DNA of 64,000 nucleotides from Pseudomonadota bacterium (lineage in GTDB: Bacteria; Pseudomonadota; Alphaproteobacteria; Rhizobiales; Methylopilaceae), in contig JAEWFF010000014.1 of the NCBI GenBank assembly GCA_023388965.1, positions 1-64,000 on the forward strand, given 5' to 3'. Below are positions 44,599 through 53,390 of this stretch, in pieces (position 1 is the first letter of the stretch; each line of letters opens with the position of its first letter). Position numbers and translations under genes: made by a program. The notes under the pieces are model-generated. The model saw only the letters and a list, made by a program, of their open reading frames with translations. It ran no database searches and had not been told where the DNA came from.

Positions 44599-44606
44599 GG
44601 ACATCC

Positions 44607-46901
44607 TCAGGCGGTTGCGAAATGCTTCTGCGGCGCGGCGCTCGCCGCGTTCTGGGGCAGGTCGATGATGAAGCGCGTGCCGTGCCCGGTCTCGCTTTCG
44701 AAATCGATCTTGCCGTTCAGGCTGTTGGTGACGAGGTTGTAGACGATGTGCAGGCCAAGGCCGGTCGAGCCCTGCGCGCGCCCCGTGGTGAAGAACGGCT
44801 CGAATATCTTTTCGTGATTTTCCGCCGCAATGCCGTGCCCGTCGTCGGTGAAGGTGAAGCGCAGCCAGCCGGGGCCGTTTTCCTCGACCTTCAGTTCCAT
44901 ATGCCCGGCTTGGCCGTCCTCGTAGGCATGGGCGGCGGCGTTGACGACGAGATTTGTCAATACCTGCGCGAGCGCGCCGGGATAGCTGTCCATGGTCAGA
45001 TCGTCCGGGCAATCCAGGCTCACTTCGTGCCCGTTCTTCCGCAGAACGGGGCCGAGCGAGGTGAGCAGTTCCGACAGCCAGGCCTGCAAGGCGAACGAGC
45101 GCCGTTCGCCGCTCGTCTGGTCGACCGCGACCTGCTTGAAACTGTAGACGAGTTCGGCCGCCCGGTTGAGATTGGTCTGCAGAAGCTGGGAGCCCTCGGT
45201 GATGCGGGCGACGAAGCGTTCGAATTCCGAGCGCAGCAATTTGCCCGAACTTGCCGCTTCGCCGAACTCTTTGGCCTCGGTGCTCATCGAGCTTGCCGTC
45301 GTCAGGGCGATGCCGACCGGCGTATTGATCTCATGCGCCACGCCCGCGACGAGCTGGCCGAGCGAAGCGAGCTTTTCATATTGAATGAGATCGTCCTGCG
45401 TCTGGCGCAGATCGGCGAGCGCGGAATCGGCGCGTTCCTTGGCGCGGCGCAACGCATGTTCGCGGCGGCCGATCTCGGTGACGAAGAAGTTTGCCGCGCG
45501 CGCCATTTCTCCGAGTTCGTCGCGGCGCTCGTCTTCCGCAACAGGACCGGCGAACGGGTTGTTCGCAAGCTCCATCATGCGCGTTTTCAGGCGTCCGAGC
45601 GGCGTCGTGATCGAACGCGCGACATAAAAGGCGAGAACCGCGCCGAGCAGCAAACCCGCCGCCGCGCCCGCAATGAGTATCTTGCGCACGAAATCGCCGA
45701 TGCGGTCCGCACGCGTCGTGAACATGTCGTTCAGCGTACGTGCACCTTCCATCATCGCGGCCGCCGTGCGGTCCATGTCCGAAATCATCTGGTTCTGCGT
45801 GCGCAGCTCACGTTCCGTCGTGGTCAGTGCGCCGCGCCACTCATCGATGGCATCGACCATTTCGGACTGGATGAGCGGCGAGATCGGCAGGGAGGCGACG
45901 GTGCGCGACAGATTGGAGCTTTGCGCGAGAATGGCGGCCGCCTCGTCCGGATCGCGTTCGGAGAGCGCCTTCGCCGTGTTCTGGCTGAGGCGCAGGGTCG
46001 AGATCGCGATGTTCTGGGTGGCCTGATCGATCTCGTTGGCCTCGACCGAATAGGTCAGGAGGCCGGCAACCTCGTCGTGCAGCTTGCGGCGCTCGCTCGT
46101 ATGTACCTTCAGAAGGCGGTCCGACCAGGTCGATAGCGCGCGCCCGGCCTCGGTCGGCTTTGCGCGGGCGCGGCGTGTTTCGGCGTCGTAGGTCGCAACC
46201 AGCGCCGGCAGCTCCTGCGCGCTCTCGTCGCGCCCGGCATCGGCGAGCAGGGCCGAGAGTTCGGCCCCGGTCTGGTTCACGCGGCCGAGCAGGTAGTTTT
46301 CCTGCGTCTCGTTGCCTCCGCGCGCGAAATGCAGATCCACGGCGCCGATATCGGCGATGAGCTGCTGCACCTTGTCGACAATGTCGCGCGCAAAGCGCAC
46401 CGCCCGGTCGCGCTCGGCGAGCGTTGCGGTGATGTTGGTGTTCGATTTGTGCTGACGCGCGCGTGCCTGGTCGGTGAGTTCGATGAGGATGGCGGCGCGC
46501 TCGGCCATGGCCTTGGCTGCCGCATCGTTGCGTTCGGTCGCCTGCACATATTCGGCCATGCGGCGCATGAACAGGCCGAGCGCGGTGCGGCCCTGGTCGA
46601 TGGCGGCGTGCTGAATGCGGTCTTCGGCAAACGGGACCAGCGCGGTCATGTCGTTCCACGCCTGGTTGGCGAAGCTCGCGAACTCGTAATGATGGCTGGC
46701 GCGGTCTCCGGCGCGCGCATTGACGTAATCGTCGCGTGCGGCGACGGCGAGGCTGAGATTGCGATAGAAGGCGCCGGCCAGGAGTGCGCCCTGACGCGCG
46801 CGGTCGGCCTGGCCGAGCAGCAGCCAGGCAGCCAGTGCGATGAAGGCGGCGATCGCGATCGGGATCGCGCCGACAAGAAAGATCTTCGGGCGGATACGCA
46901 T
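44607..46901 (-). CDS. Histidine kinase with large periplasmic sensor domain
   Basis: This 764-residue kinase has helix 1 (about 6-28), a long, mostly helical periplasmic region of about 370 residues, helix 2 (about 400-424), HAMP (about 425-480, RSITTPLGRLKTRMMEL) and a coiled coil. It ends with HisKA with H523 (LGQLVAGVAHEINTPVG) and HATPase with NLVVNAAAHAYED, DDGHGIAAENHEKIFEPFFTT and GSTGLGLHIVYNLV. The Start at ATG 46901 is preferred, and upstream codons to 47024 look non-coding. It precedes and overlaps the ribosome site of a DppA-like binding protein, an arrangement suggesting ligand sensing through that protein. Confidence 0.9.
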   Translation of the reverse strand: MRIRPKIFLVGAIPIAIAAFIALAAWLLLGQADRARQGALLAGAFYRNLSLAVAARDDYVNARAGDRASHHYEFASFANQAWNDMTALVPFAEDRIQHAAIDQGRTALGLFMRRMAEYVQATERNDAAAKAMAERAAILIELTDQARARQHKSNTNITATLAERDRAVRFARDIVDKVQQLIADIGAVDLHFARGGNETQENYLLGRVNQTGAELSALLADAGRDESAQELPALVATYDAETRRARAKPTEAGRALSTWSDRLLKVHTSERRKLHDEVAGLLTYSVEANEIDQATQNIAISTLRLSQNTAKALSERDPDEAAAILAQSSNLSRTVASLPISPLIQSEMVDAIDEWRGALTTTERELRTQNQMISDMDRTAAAMMEGARTLNDMFTTRADRIGDFVRKILIAGAAAGLLLGAVLAFYVARSITTPLGRLKTRMMELANNPFAGPVAEDERRDELGEMARAANFFVTEIGRREHALRRAKERADSALADLRQTQDDLIQYEKLASLGQLVAGVAHEINTPVGIALTTASSMSTEAKEFGEAASSGKLLRSEFERFVARITEGSQLLQTNLNRAAELVYSFKQVAVDQTSGERRSFALQAWLSELLTSLGPVLRKNGHEVSLDCPDDLTMDSYPGALAQVLTNLVVNAAAHAYEDGQAGHMELKVEENGPGWLRFTFTDDGHGIAAENHEKIFEPFFTTGRAQGSTGLGLHIVYNLVTNSLNGKIDFESETGHGTRFIIDLPQNAASAAPQKHFATA

Positions 46902-47337
46902 GCCAAATCCCTGGCGCGCACCTTTGCCCGGCTCGGGGGAGCTTGCAACTACGCTGAAGCGGCGCGGGCCGCCTCCGCCGGAAGGCAGGGCTTCAAGGTC
47001 GTCGAGAAAGGTGTGGGCGGACAAGGCGTTCCCTGAAGGGGTCTAGATGACAAAAAGTCCGGGCCGAAGCCCGGACAGAGTGGGGAGGAAATAAAGGGGT
47101 GGTGGGGCCTGCCCCGGCTGGGGGGGTGGGGGGAAAACCGGGGCAGGCTCACCAGTATGCTCAAGACGGCCGGCACCGAGGGCAATTCCGGGTCCGTCTC
47201 CGAGCACATTCCGGAACACTCGGGCCGGGGCGCTCACACCCGCCGGGGCAGCGGGAGCTGAGACGAGCGCCTGGGCCTGTTCGTGTCCGTTCATCTCTTC
47301 GTCACCGCGCGGGACGTTGCCGTCCCCCGCATTCCTT
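46902..47337. other. 436-bp region between secreted-protein gene and histidine kinase
   Basis: The first part (47077-47337) is the apparent 3' untranslated region of the secreted-protein gene. A strong terminator follows at 47051-47076, and the kinase promoter should lie in 46902-47050. An 83-codon open frame (47043-47294, minus) runs through the terminator and is Pro/Ala-rich without family resemblance, so I do not call it a gene. Confidence 0.55.
47051..47076 (-). terminator. Intrinsic terminator with UUCG tetraloop
   Basis: On the minus strand GTCCGGGC-TTCG-GCCCGGAC is followed by TTTTTG. The 8-bp GC stem with a UUCG loop and U tract is a classic Rho-independent terminator, ending transcription from the 47724 gene about 260 bases after its stop. 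Confidence 0.92.
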
Positions 47338-47724
47338 TCAGCGCGCTGCGATCTTCGGGGTGGCGACCGTGCGGACCAGCATGGAACTGGCCTCGCCGGT
47401 GCGCTTTTCGATCGTGATCGTGCGCGAAACGGTCCGGGCCGGGTTGAGGCCGGTCACGCAGGCGGCCGAGATATACGGCCAGGCCTGGTTCGAGCAGGCA
47501 TCGCTCTGGATCAGGAGGTCGCCCTTGCCGGGGCCGGCCTCATGCCGCGCCGGGCTGTACTGGCCGGCCTGTTCCAGCGTGTCGAATGCCTGCGAAATGG
47601 CGAGATCGGGATGGCGGGTTTCGTCCTTCGCCGTGGCGGTCTGCCCGGCGAAGCTGGACGCAAGGACCCAAACCGCGGCAAGGGCCGCAGCCTGCACGAG
47701 CGAGTTTTTGGCCAGTGTGTTCAT
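47338..47724 (-). CDS. Small secreted protein of unknown function
   Basis: This 128-residue protein has an N-terminal signal peptide (about 1-32, ALAAVWVLASSFAGQTATA) and a mature part with two cysteines (DACSNQAWPYISAACVTG) likely forming a disulfide. It is followed by a basic tail with TRTITIEKR-like beta strands. I do not recognise the family. It has its own terminator and stands between two regulatory gene groups. An inverted repeat lies just upstream (47786-47819). Confidence 0.65.
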   Translation of the reverse strand: MNTLAKNSLVQAAALAAVWVLASSFAGQTATAKDETRHPDLAISQAFDTLEQAGQYSPARHEAGPGKGDLLIQSDACSNQAWPYISAACVTGLNPARTVSRTITIEKRTGEASSMLVRTVATPKIAAR

Positions 47725-47785
47725 TGTCCCGTCTCCCCGGGGCGTTCACCGCCCCCTGTTCGATGGGACCTGTTTTAGAGGTGCT

Positions 47786-47819
47786 GCATTTCGGCTGTTT
47801 TTCGCCGTTCGCGAAATGC
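47786..47819. promoter_or_regulatory. Inverted repeat GCATTTCG-N18-CGAAATGC
   Basis: Perfect 8-bp arms at 47786-47793 and 47812-47819 lie 62-95 bp upstream of the small secreted-protein start, and just past the response-regulator gene. It may be a promoter operator. Alternatively it is part of the transcript end of the regulator gene together with the hairpin at 47841-47867. Confidence 0.4.
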
Positions 47820-47840
47820 GGTTTCAGGATTGCGTGAAAT

Positions 47841-47867
47841 GTTTCGTCGGGTGGGCCGCGACGAAAC
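47841..47867 (-). terminator. Hairpin after response-regulator gene
   Basis: GTTTCGTCG (47841-47849) pairs with CGACGAAAC (47859-47867) across a 9-nt loop, 17 bases past the regulator stop. No U tract follows, so termination strength is uncertain. Confidence 0.4.
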
Positions 47868-47884
47868 AAAGGGCCGTCCGGGCG

Positions 47885-48619
47885 TCAGATTTCCTTCTCG
47901 TCCGGCGAGAACACGTAGCCTGCGCCGCGCACGGTGCGTATGACGCGCGGATTGCTCGGGTCCGGCTCTATCTTCTTGCGGATTCGCGTGATTCTGACGT
48001 CGATCGCGCGGTCGAAGGCGTCCGCGTCGCGGGCATTGGCGAGATCCAGCAGCCTCTCGCGCGAGAGCACCCGTTTCGGGTGGTCGGCGAAGGCTTTCAG
48101 CAGGGTGAATTCGGAATTGGTGAGAAGGTGTTCGGTGCCGTCCTCGTCGCGCAAAGTGCGGCTGGCGAGGTTGAGCCATTTGGTGCCGATCCTCACCGTC
48201 TCGTTCGGGGCGGGCGCACCCGGAGCGCCGGCACCGGCGCCGCCGCTGCGGCGCAGAACGGAGCGGATGCGCGCGAGCAGTTCACGCAGTTCGGCGGGCT
48301 TGGCCAGATAATCGTCGGCGCCGAGTTCGAGGCCGACCACCCGGTCGATCGGGCTTGCGGTGGCCGTCAGCATGATGACCGGAACGCGCGGCTTGTCCTG
48401 TTTGAGGAACCGGATGAGCGACAGCCCGTCCTCTTCCGGCATGTTCAGATCGAGCACGACGAGATCGGGCGTCTCTTTCTTCATGAGCGCGCGGAAAGCC
48501 CGCCCGCCATCGCACAATGTCACCTGAAAGCCCTGGAGCTTCAGGTAATCGCCGATCATGTCGCGTGCGGCGGCTTCGTCATCCACCACAACGATCTTGT
48601 GAGATTGCGTCTGGCTCAT
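47885..48619 (-). CDS. OmpR-family response regulator
   Basis: This 244-residue two-domain regulator has a receiver (8-122) with acidic VVDDE at 11-15, phospho-site D57 (DLVVLDLNMPEEDG), T85 in MLTAT and the conserved lysine in YLAKPAEL. A Gly/Ala/Pro linker is followed by a winged-helix DNA-binding domain (about 140-240) with LTNSEFTLLKAFADHPKRVLSRERLL and RTVRGAGYVF. The stop and start overlap with the REC-kinase gene (four bases) makes that kinase its likely partner. Confidence 0.93.
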   Translation of the reverse strand: MSQTQSHKIVVVDDEAAARDMIGDYLKLQGFQVTLCDGGRAFRALMKKETPDLVVLDLNMPEEDGLSLIRFLKQDKPRVPVIMLTATASPIDRVVGLELGADDYLAKPAELRELLARIRSVLRRSGGAGAGAPGAPAPNETVRIGTKWLNLASRTLRDEDGTEHLLTNSEFTLLKAFADHPKRVLSRERLLDLANARDADAFDRAIDVRITRIRKKIEPDPSNPRVIRTVRGAGYVFSPDEKEI

Positions 48620-50346
48620 CCAACCGGCTGTGCGGGCAGGGAAATGGTGAAGCGGGCCCCTCCCAGCGGTCCTTTATCGGCCACAATGGCTCCGTCATGC
48701 AAATCCACGATGCGCTTGACGATGGACAGGCCGAGCCCGGTCGAGCTTTCGCCGCCGGTCGGCTTGGCCGACAATCTCTGAAAGCGCGCGAACAGGCGCG
48801 CTTCGTCCTCGGGCGACAGGCCCGGTCCGGAATCCGACACGCTCACGGCCGCCGCGCCGTCTTCGCCCGTAACCTCGACAAGGATGCGCCCCTTCAGCGG
48901 CGCATATTTCACGGCGTTGGAGACGATATTGTCGAGCGCTTCGCGCAGGCGGTCGGGGTCGCCCCAGGCCGTCACATGGCCGGAGCTTTCGACCGCGATC
49001 GTCTGTTCCTTGCGTTCGGCAAGCGGGCGGTTCGCCTCCACGACATCGGCGACGAGTTTCGAGAAATCGATGGTTTCGGGCCGTAGCGCGATTTCGTCGG
49101 CATCCTTCATCGCATCGCCGATCAGGCTGTCGACCATCTGGATGAGGCGGTTGACCGCGCCGCGGATATGGCCGACCTGCGCCTCCGCCTGTGAGCGCGG
49201 CACCTCTTCCATACCGAGAAATTCGTTCAGCATCTCGGCGCGACCGAGCACGACGGCAAGCGGGTTTTTCAGATCGTGCGCGACCGTGCCGAGCACTTCG
49301 CTCTTGAACGCGGCGGCGCTTCGGAGCCGCGTCCACTGGCTTTGCAGTTTGTCGTTGGCCGCCGAAAGCTCGCGGGTGCGTGCCTGCACACGCTCTTCCA
49401 GCAGGGCGTTCGCTTCCTGAAGCTGCTCGTAAAGCGCGATATTGTCGAACGCGATGGCAAGGCGGCCGCAGAACACCTCGACCAGCGCGCGGTCGGTATC
49501 CGACAGCACCTTGTCGGCATCGATCAGCACGGCAATCTCGCGCCCGCTCGCCGTGCGCAGATAGAGCAATGTGCGGCCGTCGAGGAATGCGTGCTTCTTT
49601 TCGGTGAAGACCTGTTCGATGAGGCCGCCGAGTTCGCGGTCGAGGGTGGCGTGACCGTCGACGGGCCTGTGGCTGCCCGAGCCGGCCAGTACACGCCAGG
49701 CGGTGTTGTCACTTTCCTCGCGCAGCACCAGCATTCCGGCGCAATCAGCATCGAGCAGGGACGACAACTGCGTCAGCACGCCTTCGGAGAATTTCGGCAG
49801 CGATCCGGCGTCGAAACCGTTCGAGGCCGCATCGACGATGATTTCGAGGCCGCGCCGGGTTTCGACCAGCCGCTTGAGCTGCTCATAGCTTCGTAGCGCC
49901 GCGGTGATGGCGGTGAACAGTTTGTCGGCGGTTAGTTCGGTCTTCGCCTTGTAATCGTTGATGTCGTAATCGACGATCACGCTGCGTTCGGGGGCCTGCC
50001 CCGGCTGGCCGGTGCGCAGGATGATGCGCGCGACCTCGTTTCCAAGGTCGGTACGTATATATTCGACAAGGTCGAGCCCGGCCCGGTCGTTCTCCATGAC
50101 GACATCGAGCAGCACGATGGCGATGTCCGGATGGGCTTCGAGAAGCGCGCGCCCTTCCTTTGCGGAGGAAGCGAACAGAAGTTCGAGCCGCCGGCCGTAG
50201 AGCTGGTAGTCCTGCAGCGCGAAGCGCGTGCCCGAATGCACCGACAGATCGTCGTCGATGACCGCCACCTTCCAGCGTGCCGCCGGCTGTGCCGGCCGCC
50301 GGTCGGGGCCGTCATCAACGAGTACGATGAATTCGCTTGTTGCCAT
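48616..50346 (-). CDS. Receiver-DUF3369-histidine kinase
   Basis: This 576-residue cytosolic protein has an N-terminal receiver-like domain (about 25-150, IDDD at 30-33 and D81 in VLLDVVMEND) and a DUF3369/GAF-like sensor (about 155-320). A coiled coil (about 320-345, LQEANALLEERVQARTRELSAANDKL), HisKA with H357 (LGTVAHDLKNPLAVV) and HATPase (NIVSNAVKYAPLKG, SDSGPGLSPEDEARLF, SSTGLGLSIVKRIVDLH) follow. There are no membrane helices, so it senses an internal signal or takes input from another kinase through D81. It overlaps the OmpR-type regulator gene. Confidence 0.9.
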   Translation of the reverse strand: MATSEFIVLVDDGPDRRPAQPAARWKVAVIDDDLSVHSGTRFALQDYQLYGRRLELLFASSAKEGRALLEAHPDIAIVLLDVVMENDRAGLDLVEYIRTDLGNEVARIILRTGQPGQAPERSVIVDYDINDYKAKTELTADKLFTAITAALRSYEQLKRLVETRRGLEIIVDAASNGFDAGSLPKFSEGVLTQLSSLLDADCAGMLVLREESDNTAWRVLAGSGSHRPVDGHATLDRELGGLIEQVFTEKKHAFLDGRTLLYLRTASGREIAVLIDADKVLSDTDRALVEVFCGRLAIAFDNIALYEQLQEANALLEERVQARTRELSAANDKLQSQWTRLRSAAAFKSEVLGTVAHDLKNPLAVVLGRAEMLNEFLGMEEVPRSQAEAQVGHIRGAVNRLIQMVDSLIGDAMKDADEIALRPETIDFSKLVADVVEANRPLAERKEQTIAVESSGHVTAWGDPDRLREALDNIVSNAVKYAPLKGRILVEVTGEDGAAAVSVSDSGPGLSPEDEARLFARFQRLSAKPTGGESSTGLGLSIVKRIVDLHDGAIVADKGPLGGARFTISLPAQPVG

Positions 50347-50443
50347 GCCTGGTCTCTATCTGGGGTAGTTTCCCCTATTTTGTCCTTTGCAACAATCGCG
50401 CCGTGGCGGGGTTCGAAACTTTTGCGTTCGCGCGGTTTGGGGT

Positions 50444-51130
50444 TCATGTGTCGAGTTCGATATCGGCGATGACCGGTAGATGATCGGACATCAGCGCCCC
50501 GGCCGGGTCGGTCCAGGTGCGGAGCAGGGCCGTTTCAGGACGGCAGAAAATCCGGTCGAGACGGAGCAGGGGCAGAAAGGCCGGCCAGGTGCGATGCGGC
50601 GAGTGCGCCGCAAATTCCTCCGCCAGCGCCTGCTGTACGGCTCCGCGTATCCAGTCGTTGAAATCGCCGACGATGAGCGATGTGCGCGGGCCCTGCCCGG
50701 CAATGGCCGCCAGCGCCTTCGCCTGACTGCGCCGCTCGCGCCAGCTCAGGCCGAAATGCGCGGCAACGACATGGAGCGGTCCGCCGGGCGTGTCGATTTC
50801 GGTTTCGATGGCGCGGCGCGGTTCGCGGCGCGGCACGGAAATATCGTGGATCGCGGTGCGCCCGTGCGGCCAGCGGCTGACCAGCATCTGGCCGTATTCG
50901 CCATCGCGCGCGACGATCGTCTTGGCCTCGACCGCGTAAAATCCGAGCCGCTCCGTTATGTAGCGGAAGGCCGGCTCGTCACCCGGCGCGCAACGGCGCG
51001 AGTCAACCTCCTGAAGCGCGACCACATCCGGCTCCCATTTACCGATCAGATCGACGATGCGCGCGAGATCGAACCTGCCGTCGCGGCCGACGCCGCCATG
51101 GATGTTCCATGTCAGGACACGGATCGTCAT
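50444..51130 (-). CDS. Endonuclease/exonuclease/phosphatase (EEP) family hydrolase
   Basis: This 228-residue enzyme carries EEP signatures: VLTWNIHGG at the start, PDVVALQEVDSR (metal-binding Glu), VVAAHFGLSWRERRSQ, SLIVGDFNDW (catalytic Asp/Asn) and the terminal MSDHLPVIADI. The fold covers DNases, sphingomyelinases and phosphoinositide phosphatases. Its ATG overlaps the stop of the phospholipase-D/VTT gene (ATGA), so it is probably made with it and acts on a related phosphodiester, possibly a lipid. No signal peptide is visible. Confidence 0.86.
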   Translation of the reverse strand: MTIRVLTWNIHGGVGRDGRFDLARIVDLIGKWEPDVVALQEVDSRRCAPGDEPAFRYITERLGFYAVEAKTIVARDGEYGQMLVSRWPHGRTAIHDISVPRREPRRAIETEIDTPGGPLHVVAAHFGLSWRERRSQAKALAAIAGQGPRTSLIVGDFNDWIRGAVQQALAEEFAAHSPHRTWPAFLPLLRLDRIFCRPETALLRTWTDPAGALMSDHLPVIADIELDT

Positions 51131-53244
51131 CCGCGCTTTGCCCGGAAACGCGTAACGGCGATCTGCAAGCCGAACGACAATCCGATCCACAGCACGAGCA
51201 GGCCGGCGAACGCGGCGATGTCCGCCCATGTCGGATTCGCCAGCACCCGAAAAATCTTGTCGCCCAGCGTCGACAGGACGATCAGGCCGGGAATGAGCCC
51301 GATCATCGTGCCGAGCAGGAAATCGACAAGGCGGATGCCGCTGGCGCCCGCGACCAGATTGACGACGGTGAACGGCGCAACGGGCACGAGCCGCACGGTG
51401 GCGACGGTAAGTACACCCTTTCTGGCGACGCGCCGCGCCACGCGGTTCAGGCGCGGGCCGATCATGTGGCGCAGTTTATCGCGCCCGAGCCGCGCCCCGA
51501 CCAGATAGGTCGTCAGCGACGAGGCCAGCGCGCCCGCCGCCGCATAGATCACGCCCTGCCACGGGCCGAATGTTCCCGCCGTGACTGCGATCAGGATGGT
51601 GAGCGGAAACAGAACGAAGCCGCCGAGCACGAACACCGTAACGACGATGACGGGCGCCCAGATGCTGGCCGACAATTCCACGGCTGCGGCGCGCAATACG
51701 TTCGGATCGGTCAGCGCCGAAAGCGGCGTATAGCGCCATGCGAGCACCAGTGCGGCCACGATGAGTCCGCCGAGCGCCACCTGGATCGTGTGCGACAATT
51801 GCCGGTACGAGACTTTCTCTCCGGCCAGATGCCGCATGAATTCCTCGATGCCGACCGTGCTTTCAGGGTCCGCCACGGCCTGAACGGCGGCGGCGATTTC
51901 CTCGGGATCGGGGTCGCCGTCCTCCACCGGGCGCAGCCGGTGCCCGCGCGCTTCAAGGCTCTCGGCGGTCGCGATCAGCGAGCCGGTGGTGCGCAGGCTT
52001 TCCTCCACTTCGTTAGCCGTCACTCCGCAATGCTCCCCGACCAGCGTGTTGCGGATGCGGCGGATGGCATTGCGTGCGCGCTCGCTGGACGCATGGATGG
52101 CAAGATCGCATTCGGTGTCCGTACCCATCGAACGGTTGTTGAGATTGGCCGAGCCGACGCGCAGGAACACATCGTCCACGATCATCACCTTAGAATGCAC
52201 CATCGTATCGGTGACATCGTCGTCCTTGCGCACTTCCGGATAGAGAAAGCGGATACGGTCGTTGAGGCTGGCATCGGCGAATTTCCGGCGGAACGCGATG
52301 CGCCCGATGCGCATGGTCCGCGCCTCGATCCAGCTTTCGTGCGTATGCGGCGCAAGGATCAGAACTTCGAGATCGGGCTTTTCCTGCATCCGCGCGATCA
52401 GCCGGTCCGCAATGTTGAGGCGCGTCAGGAACTGGTTCTCGATATAGATTTCGCGCTCGGCGAGCTCGATGGAATCGAGAAACAGGCGCTCGACCTCGTG
52501 CCGCGCGGGAATGGAATCGTAAGGCGGCTGCGTCAGTGCGATGCCGATTTCGGCGTTGGTGAAGTCCGGGCGCACATTGTCCGGCCAGCATTCGCCCGGC
52601 ATATGTACTTCCGGCACGCGTTCGAGCGTGGCGCGCTGCCAGCGCAGCCGCGCAAGCCGCGCGAGCGTGCGCGCCGCATCGCCATTGACCAGCATCTGCA
52701 CGTCGTGAAAAGGGCGGTAGGGCTTGCCCTGGGTGTCGATGCGCGCCGGATTGTCGAAATCGTGCGTGCTCGTATCCCAACGCCGGTGAGTGAGGTCGAG
52801 CCCGCCGGAAAATGCCACGCAATCGTCCACGACGACGATTTTCTGGTGGTGGGCGGAGCCGAGCGGCAGCGCGTCGTCCAGACAGAGCTGGATCCCGCGC
52901 GGCGCGCGCCAGCCGAGGCTGAGCGAGGGAAACACCTCGCGCTCCATCGAATACAGGACCGAGAAGTCCCACAGCAGGATATGGATCGTCAGTTCCGGCC
53001 GCTCGCGCGTCAGCGCATAGAGGAATTCGCAGAACGGCTCGGGATAGCCGTCATCGGCCCTGGCCTCGGGGCCGACCAGCGGAATGCGGCTGTTGATGTC
53101 CCAGCCGATGATGAACACGGTGCGCTGCGCCTTCTTCAGCGCCTCGCGCACGGCCCCGAAATAGGCGGCGGCATCTATGAGCACCGCCGCGCGCCCGGCG
53201 CGTTCGGCATGCCACACATTCTGGCCTGTCTGGAAAATGCTCAT
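51127..53244 (-). CDS. Phospholipase D / VTT (DedA-like) membrane fusion protein
   Basis: This 705-residue protein joins a phospholipase-D region (about 10-450) with two HKD motifs to a C-terminal VTT/SNARE-associated membrane domain. The motifs are H133-x-K135-x4-D140 and H350-x-K352-x4-D357. The VTT domain (about 490-690) includes FPLTILIAVTAGTFGPWQGVIYAAAGALASS and RLVPVAPFTVVNLVAGASGI. PLD proteins of this type make cardiolipin or transfer phosphatidyl groups, and VTT/DedA proteins scramble or flip lipids. One chain may therefore synthesise or cut and also translocate a phospholipid. Confidence 0.9.
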   Translation of the reverse strand: MSIFQTGQNVWHAERAGRAAVLIDAAAYFGAVREALKKAQRTVFIIGWDINSRIPLVGPEARADDGYPEPFCEFLYALTRERPELTIHILLWDFSVLYSMEREVFPSLSLGWRAPRGIQLCLDDALPLGSAHHQKIVVVDDCVAFSGGLDLTHRRWDTSTHDFDNPARIDTQGKPYRPFHDVQMLVNGDAARTLARLARLRWQRATLERVPEVHMPGECWPDNVRPDFTNAEIGIALTQPPYDSIPARHEVERLFLDSIELAEREIYIENQFLTRLNIADRLIARMQEKPDLEVLILAPHTHESWIEARTMRIGRIAFRRKFADASLNDRIRFLYPEVRKDDDVTDTMVHSKVMIVDDVFLRVGSANLNNRSMGTDTECDLAIHASSERARNAIRRIRNTLVGEHCGVTANEVEESLRTTGSLIATAESLEARGHRLRPVEDGDPDPEEIAAAVQAVADPESTVGIEEFMRHLAGEKVSYRQLSHTIQVALGGLIVAALVLAWRYTPLSALTDPNVLRAAAVELSASIWAPVIVVTVFVLGGFVLFPLTILIAVTAGTFGPWQGVIYAAAGALASSLTTYLVGARLGRDKLRHMIGPRLNRVARRVARKGVLTVATVRLVPVAPFTVVNLVAGASGIRLVDFLLGTMIGLIPGLIVLSTLGDKIFRVLANPTWADIAAFAGLLVLWIGLSFGLQIAVTRFRAKRG

Positions 53245-53390
53245 CTGCTCGAATGCGGTGTTGAGGCTTCCGGTGGAAGGGAATGATTGAGGGGTAACGC
53301 AGCCAGGCGGCGATTGGTGCCGCCGTGCCCGCGACCTTGGCTTGAGCGGGCCATTGTGCCAGAAGCCAGGCAGGAAGGTAGGGGCGCCGA

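Noticed and set aside
47043..47294. 83-codon minus-strand frame after the small secreted-protein gene
   Set aside because: It reads through a strong intrinsic terminator, is Pro/Ala-rich low complexity and lacks a good ribosome site. It is better explained as 3' untranslated sequence.
51109..53286. 725-codon + strand frame opposite the phospholipase D/VTT gene
   Set aside because: It covers the same bases as a protein with two intact HKD motifs and has no recognisable domain of its own.
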